DNA of 64,000 nucleotides, taken from contig NZ_JACOON010000007.1 in NCBI RefSeq assembly GCF_014287795.1, positions 124,001 through 188,000 on the forward strand, given 5' to 3'. The notes below the pieces were generated by a model that was not told the DNA's origin, made no database searches, and saw only the letters and a program-made list of their open reading frames with translations. This stretch comes from Christensenella tenuis. GTDB lineage: Bacteria; Bacillota; Clostridia; Christensenellales; Christensenellaceae. A program made the position numbers and the translations under genes. Shown piece after piece: positions 59,900 through 64,000 of the stretch; positions within the stretch are counted from its first letter, which is position 1; each line of letters begins with the position of its first letter.

Positions 59900-61837
59900 T
59901 CAAAAAATCACCTTATCGCGGTCCTGCTGCACTGCCATCTCGAGAAAATCATCCTGCGACATGTTCCCAATCTCGCCCTCGCCGCGGCGGCGCACCGCAA
60001 AGGTCCCGTCCGCGATTTCTTTTTCCCCGGCGACCAGCATATAAGGGATACGCTCGTTCCGCGCTTCGCGGATCTTGTAGCCAATCTTTTCCTGCCGGTC
60101 ATCCACCGCAACGCGCAAACCAGCGCTCCGAAGGCGCTGTGCGTATTCGTGGCAATACGCCGCGGCCGCTTCCGTGATATTTAAAAGCCGCACTTCTTCG
60201 CTCATCATCCACATCGGAAGCGCCCCTGCATATTTCTCAATCAACATAGCGAGCGTACGCTCGTAGCAGCCGATCGACGAACGATGGATGATATACGGCG
60301 TCTTCTTCTGACCGTCCTTATCCACATAGGTCATCTGGAACCGCTCTGCCAGCGAAAAATCGATCTGCACCGTAAAGAGCGTATCTTCCTTACCGAATAC
60401 ATTTTTGAACTGGATATCGAGCTTCGGCCCATAGAACGCGGCCTCGCCTTCCTCTTCCGTGTATTCAAGGCCGGTATGGTCGAGTATCTTTCTCATCGCA
60501 TCTTGTACGCGCTCCCATTCTTCCGCGTCGCCTACGTATTTATCGCGGTTGTTCGGATCCCATTTGGAGAAACGGTAAGAGACGTCGTTTTCAATGCCAA
60601 GCACCTTCATATTATATTTGATCAGGTCCAGAACTCCCATGAACTCGTCCTCAAGCTGCTCGGGCGTGCAGATGATGTGCCCTTCCGCAAGCGTAAATTG
60701 CCGTACACGGATAAGGCCGTGCATCTCGCCGGACGCTTCGTTGCGGAACAGTGTCGAAGTTTCCCCATAGCGGATGGGAAGGTCTTTATACGAATGATGC
60801 TCCGCATTGTAAACCGTATACTGGAACGGACAGGTCATCGGGCGCAGCGCAAGCACTTCGTCTTCCTTTTCCTCGTCGCCCAGTACGAACATACCTTCCT
60901 TATAGTGATCCCAATGCCCCGATATTTTATACAGATCGCTTTTTGCCATATACGGCGTTTTGGTCAGCACGTAACCGCGGCGCTCTTCTTCATCTTCCAC
61001 AAAGCGCTGCAAAAGTTGGATCGTTTTCGCGCCCTTGGGCATCAAAAGCGGCAAACCCTGGCCCACAACCGGACTGGTGGTGAAATAATGAAGCTCACGC
61101 CCCAGCTTGTTGTGGTCGCGCTCTTCCGCTTCCTTCATTTTTTGCAGATGCTCGTCCAGTTCCTTCTGGGACGGAAATGCAATTCCGTAAATACGGCGCA
61201 GCATTTTATTCTTTTCATTACCGCGCCAATACGCTCCTGCCGTCCGCAGGAGTTTCGGAACCTTGACCTTGCCTGTAGCGGCCGCATGCGGGCCTGCGCA
61301 CAGGTCGGTAAAATCCCCCTGTTCGTAAAAGCTCAGCACCGCGTCTTCCGGGAGGTCTTCGATGAGTTCAACTTTATACGGCTCCCCCGCATCCTTCATC
61401 TTTTGGATCGCCTCCGCACGCGGAAGGATATATTTCGTGAGCGGGATATTCTCGGCCACGATCTTCTTCATTTCCTTTTCAATCTTCGCAAGATCCTCGT
61501 TCGCGAACGGTTTTTCCGTATCGAAATCATAATAAAAGCCGTTATCCGTTGCCGGGCCGATCGCAAGTTTTGCGTCTGGATACAGGCGCTTCACCGCCTG
61601 CGCGAGTACATGGGACGCCGTATGCCAAACTGCCTTTTTGCCTTCTTCGTCGTCAAATGTCAGGATTTCGAGCGTCGTGCCGTCGGCGGGAACCGTATCA
61701 AGTTCCGTTACCGTACCGTCCACTTTCGCCGCAACTGCGGATTTGCCCAGTTTCTGACTCAACTCTTTTGCAATCTCAAGAGCGGTCATGCCATCCTTAA
61801 ATTCTTTGACGCTGCCGTCAGCAAGTTTGATTTTCAT
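59900..61837 (-). CDS. thrS: Threonyl-tRNA synthetase
   Basis: The 645-residue enzyme has the TGS domain (VKEFKDGMTALEIAKELSQK), the editing domain (KKAVWHTASHVLAQAVKRLY with HxxxH, and TDLCAGPHAAATGKVK), the class II catalytic core (MTCPFQYTVYNAEHHSYKDL, RYGETSTLFRNEASGEMHGL, RVRQFTLAEGHIICTPEQLE, IHRSSIGCYERTLAMLIEKY) and the anticodon-binding domain (LRSAGLRVAVDDRQEKIGYK). AGAGGACGGAAAGGCA precedes the ATG. No T-box leader fits in the 67-bp gap upstream. Length is typical. Confidence 0.98.
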   Translation of the reverse strand: MKIKLADGSVKEFKDGMTALEIAKELSQKLGKSAVAAKVDGTVTELDTVPADGTTLEILTFDDEEGKKAVWHTASHVLAQAVKRLYPDAKLAIGPATDNGFYYDFDTEKPFANEDLAKIEKEMKKIVAENIPLTKYILPRAEAIQKMKDAGEPYKVELIEDLPEDAVLSFYEQGDFTDLCAGPHAAATGKVKVPKLLRTAGAYWRGNEKNKMLRRIYGIAFPSQKELDEHLQKMKEAEERDHNKLGRELHYFTTSPVVGQGLPLLMPKGAKTIQLLQRFVEDEEERRGYVLTKTPYMAKSDLYKISGHWDHYKEGMFVLGDEEKEDEVLALRPMTCPFQYTVYNAEHHSYKDLPIRYGETSTLFRNEASGEMHGLIRVRQFTLAEGHIICTPEQLEDEFMGVLDLIKYNMKVLGIENDVSYRFSKWDPNNRDKYVGDAEEWERVQDAMRKILDHTGLEYTEEEGEAAFYGPKLDIQFKNVFGKEDTLFTVQIDFSLAERFQMTYVDKDGQKKTPYIIHRSSIGCYERTLAMLIEKYAGALPMWMMSEEVRLLNITEAAAAYCHEYAQRLRSAGLRVAVDDRQEKIGYKIREARNERIPYMLVAGEKEIADGTFAVRRRGEGEIGNMSQDDFLEMAVQQDRDKVIF

Positions 61838-61878
61838 TGCCTTTCCGTCCTCTTTTTCCTAATAGTTATCGTCCTTAC

Positions 61879-61908
61879 ATCTTACTTCCATCCAGGTCCT
61901 TTTGTCAA
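61879..61908 (-). promoter_or_regulatory. Candidate promoter of thrS
   Basis: TTGACA and TAAGAT are separated by 18 bp. The -35 box overlaps the stop codon of the RelA/SpoT-domain gene. Confidence 0.6.
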
Positions 61909-63281
61909 TTTCTCGTTTCCAGATTGACACTGTTGTTGAGATACAGGAAATAGATGGTTTTTTCCTTGTTCCAATCGGGGTTGTCTTTGATGATATTAGC
62001 TACCGTCTTTTTGAGTGCCCGCGTCATTTCGACGATACCTTCTTCGTGCAGCAGGGTAATATCCGCATGCCGGCGGAATACATAACCCATTTCGCAAAGC
62101 AGGTCCGCTTTGATTTTCTTTGCCGTTTCCGCCGGGAAAACTTCTTCAAGGCGATGCAGCTCTGAGTTCGCCGTGAGCCGCCCCTTATAGTAGCGGATAA
62201 ACGTTTCGAGTGCGTCAATCCTGCTGCCGCGCTCCAGTTCAAACAAAATCATGCAGTAAAGATGCCAGTTGAAATCCACGTTCATCAGCTTCTGGATTGT
62301 CGTGCCTACGGTGTCAATGAAGGGATCTCCCGTGTTAAATTCATGTTCCAGCTGGAGCGATTCGCGGAAGTTAATTTCTTCCCCGGTCATCGTGCCTGTG
62401 ATGTAGAACATTTCCGTCATGACCCGCCCGTAATCCTCCATCTGCGCGGCATTGTTGACAATAAAGATATAATCCACAATGCTGTCACAGCTGTCTTTAA
62501 ACTGCACGACAAAGCCAAGGTCATTTTTCATTTTACGCGCAATGGTATCATGGATCAACTTGGAAATAATATTCTGGATGTTCTCCTTACGGTAGTGGAG
62601 TTTAGAGCTGTTATCGCGCTTATAACGTTTATACAGCACATGCAGCTGATGGTCTACAAGATTCAGGTTTTCCTTGATAGACACCATATTTTCAATCACC
62701 TGCTGCTCCACCATAAAGTAGGAGGGATTTTTATAGATGATTTTATGCTCGATATCCCCCCAAAACATATTGACCATGGACTTGATCTGCACTTCAAAAT
62801 TTACGCGTATTTCGTCTTCTTCGCCTTTATGGTCCTCATAACGCGCATCAATTTTATAAATATCAAAACCATTCTTTTGCTTGGCGGGCTGCTTTTCATT
62901 CAGCTTGAAACGCATTTTGGGAAATTTTTCATTATAATAAAAAATCTGGTCGTCCGTCTTGTCAAACAATTTAAGGAACAACGAATACACGTACGCTTCG
63001 TCATCATTGAATTTACATTCAACCCGCAGGCCGATGATATCCTGGATGTTGGCGACAATCTCTTCTTTTGTAGTATGCAGCCTGTAATAGCTGTTGCGTA
63101 TCAATTTTTCGCGTACGCTTTCCGGCTCCTTTACGCGGTAGGAAACATTCAGCGTATATTCCGAATTCTTACACACGACGTCTTCCATCATATGCTTCAG
63201 GTCATGTGCAATGTTCTTATATTTATATTGAATGGTCTCGTAGTATTCGACCACTTCGTCTACATATTTAAAAATATCCAT
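61905..63281 (-). CDS. RelA/SpoT-domain protein with long C-terminal region
   Basis: The 458-residue protein has a RelA/SpoT nucleotidyltransferase-like domain at residues about 20-230: VSYRVKEPESVREKLIRNSY, IVANIQDIIGLRVECKFNDD, then NFEVQIKSMVNMFWGDIEHK with the conserved Glu and FW-EHK segment. There is no HD hydrolase, TGS or ACT domain, so it is not a full Rel enzyme. The place where synthetases have GYRSLH reads KNGFDIYKID, so the nucleotide-stacking Tyr and nearby residues differ and (p)ppGpp synthesis is doubtful. The last 230 residues are helical and match no family I know. GGGGATTATGA precedes the ATG. Confidence 0.82.
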   Translation of the reverse strand: MDIFKYVDEVVEYYETIQYKYKNIAHDLKHMMEDVVCKNSEYTLNVSYRVKEPESVREKLIRNSYYRLHTTKEEIVANIQDIIGLRVECKFNDDEAYVYSLFLKLFDKTDDQIFYYNEKFPKMRFKLNEKQPAKQKNGFDIYKIDARYEDHKGEEDEIRVNFEVQIKSMVNMFWGDIEHKIIYKNPSYFMVEQQVIENMVSIKENLNLVDHQLHVLYKRYKRDNSSKLHYRKENIQNIISKLIHDTIARKMKNDLGFVVQFKDSCDSIVDYIFIVNNAAQMEDYGRVMTEMFYITGTMTGEEINFRESLQLEHEFNTGDPFIDTVGTTIQKLMNVDFNWHLYCMILFELERGSRIDALETFIRYYKGRLTANSELHRLEEVFPAETAKKIKADLLCEMGYVFRRHADITLLHEEGIVEMTRALKKTVANIIKDNPDWNKEKTIYFLYLNNSVNLETRN

Positions 63282-63378
63282 TCATAATCCCCTTTTATTC
63301 AGGCAATCAACCGTAAAGCATATTATTCCGCCCGGTTTACTCGTGCCCGCTCATTTCTTCTTGCTTATGTGCCGCTCC

Positions 63379-64000
63379 CTATTTCACTTTCGTCAGGCAG
63401 TCCTTGAGGAGCGTCACCTGGCAGCGGCTGTTCATCAGATGCAGCAAAATGCGCTGAAAGGTTTCGTCTACTTTCCCCGAAACCACCACATTCCGTTCGA
63501 TATTATGCGCCAGCCTGCCATACGCGTCGTTTACCCCGCCGTCGCCTTCCGGTAAAAAACAATTATAGCGGGCGATCGGCGTATTGACCGTCTTTTTAAT
63601 ATCCGCATAAAACGTATCTTTCAGGTGCCCGTCCGTTACATAGACTACATTCTGCTCCGGATGCGCATTGATGTAGCCGACTGTCGAGTTTAAGACCCGT
63701 TCTTCCTCCACGGTTCCGATGTGGATATGCGTGACCGGTTCCCGGTGTGTATATTCATCTTTCAAAGAGGCCGCCAAGGCGCGTTTGTGCATGGAGCGGT
63801 CATACGCCGCTTCCAGTTTTTCACGCGCGTCGTCCGGAATGATGTTTCCTTTCAGATAGGCGCAGATATCCGCATAGCGGATGCCGAGTTCTTCCTCGTC
63901 CGTAGCGGAAATACCAAGCCCCGCTGCGGGTTGTTTTGAAAGCACCTCCGGCGGCGCGCCGTACGTTTTCGACATTTCATAAATATCGTCTTTGACCAGT
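63379..64000 (-). CDS. nadE: NAD+ synthetase C-terminal part with extra C-terminal domain (cut by window edge)
   Basis: The gene enters from the right edge; about 206 codons are visible. The first 80 residues are the end of NAD+ synthetase: LVKDDIYEMSKTYGAPPEVL, KQPAAGLGISATDEEELGIR and SMHKRALAASLKDEY. The protein does not stop there but continues for about 120 residues (NVVYVTDGHLKDTF, RNVVVSGKVDETFQ, SRCQVTLLKDCLTKV). These vaguely resemble the alpha/beta strands of isochorismatase/nicotinamidase-type hydrolases, without their catalytic Cys. NadE makes NAD+ from nicotinate adenine dinucleotide. The start and amidase part lie outside the window. Confidence 0.8.
   Translation of the reverse strand, partial: LVKDDIYEMSKTYGAPPEVLSKQPAAGLGISATDEEELGIRYADICAYLKGNIIPDDAREKLEAAYDRSMHKRALAASLKDEYTHREPVTHIHIGTVEEERVLNSTVGYINAHPEQNVVYVTDGHLKDTFYADIKKTVNTPIARYNCFLPEGDGGVNDAYGRLAHNIERNVVVSGKVDETFQRILLHLMNSRCQVTLLKDCLTKVK

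Noticed and set aside
60284..61927. 547-codon plus-strand frame
   Set aside because: Antisense shadow of thrS, which has complete family motifs.
1..64000. CRISPR arrays, rRNA, tRNA, prophage
   Set aside because: No regular spaced repeats, no rRNA or tRNA sequence and no phage structural or integrase genes were seen.

Overview
The window looks like the chromosome of an anaerobic, Gram-positive-type Bacillota (Clostridia-like; a Christensenellales-type gut bacterium would fit, but I cannot prove it). The reasons are strong GGAGG ribosome-binding sites, lipobox lipoproteins, ZapA beside MutS2, an infC-rpmI-rplT operon with a leader attenuator, a stand-alone RelA/SpoT-domain protein, GadB/GadC, and mid-range GC. 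Most genes are on the minus strand. I found no rRNA, tRNA or CRISPR array.

Region 1 (1-7610, minus strand) is a bacterial microcompartment (BMC) locus for a deoxyhexose such as fucose or rhamnose. In transcription order it holds a FucO-type lactaldehyde reductase, a tandem class II aldolase, a decayed IS3-family element, a TIGR04076-like protein with a cargo-type N-terminal helix, six shell proteins (BMC-T, three BMC-H, BMC-P, and a PduT-like Fe-S BMC-T), a class II aldolase and the start of a rhamnulokinase. The usual BMC signature enzymes (diol dehydratase, aldehyde dehydrogenase, PduL) are not in the visible part.

Region 2 (7846-18557) is a sugar-uptake operon: AnmK-type kinase, binding protein, ABC ATPase, permease, mannose-6-phosphate-isomerase-like protein, MFS transporter and AlsE/Rpe-type epimerase. 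A LacI-family regulator with a perfect operator palindrome precedes it, and a SorC/DeoR-type regulator is divergent. A third class II aldolase and a PHP-domain protein follow (18574-21163).

Region 3 (21262-32760) is mixed: DUF815 ATPase, radical SAM protein with a frame-broken small cysteine protein upstream, a LysR / Pro-tRNA deacylase / glutamate 5-kinase block followed by a truncated mobile-element sigma factor, an NSS transporter, an SDR, a GNAT, an acyl-CoA synthetase and a cold-shock protein.

Region 4 (32796-41381) carries gadB-gadC (acid resistance) divergent from a two-component system, an orphan PTS EIIC, a lipoprotein and a UroD-family methyltransferase-like protein.

Region 5 (41848-64000) is core housekeeping: mutM, thiI with its cysteine desulfurase, an HtrA protease, an IS200-type relic, a second two-component system, DUF523, mutS2, zapA, pheST, an rRNA methyltransferase, infC-rpmI-rplT behind an L20-type leader, thrS, a divergent RelA/SpoT-domain protein and a truncated NadE with an unusual C-terminal extension.
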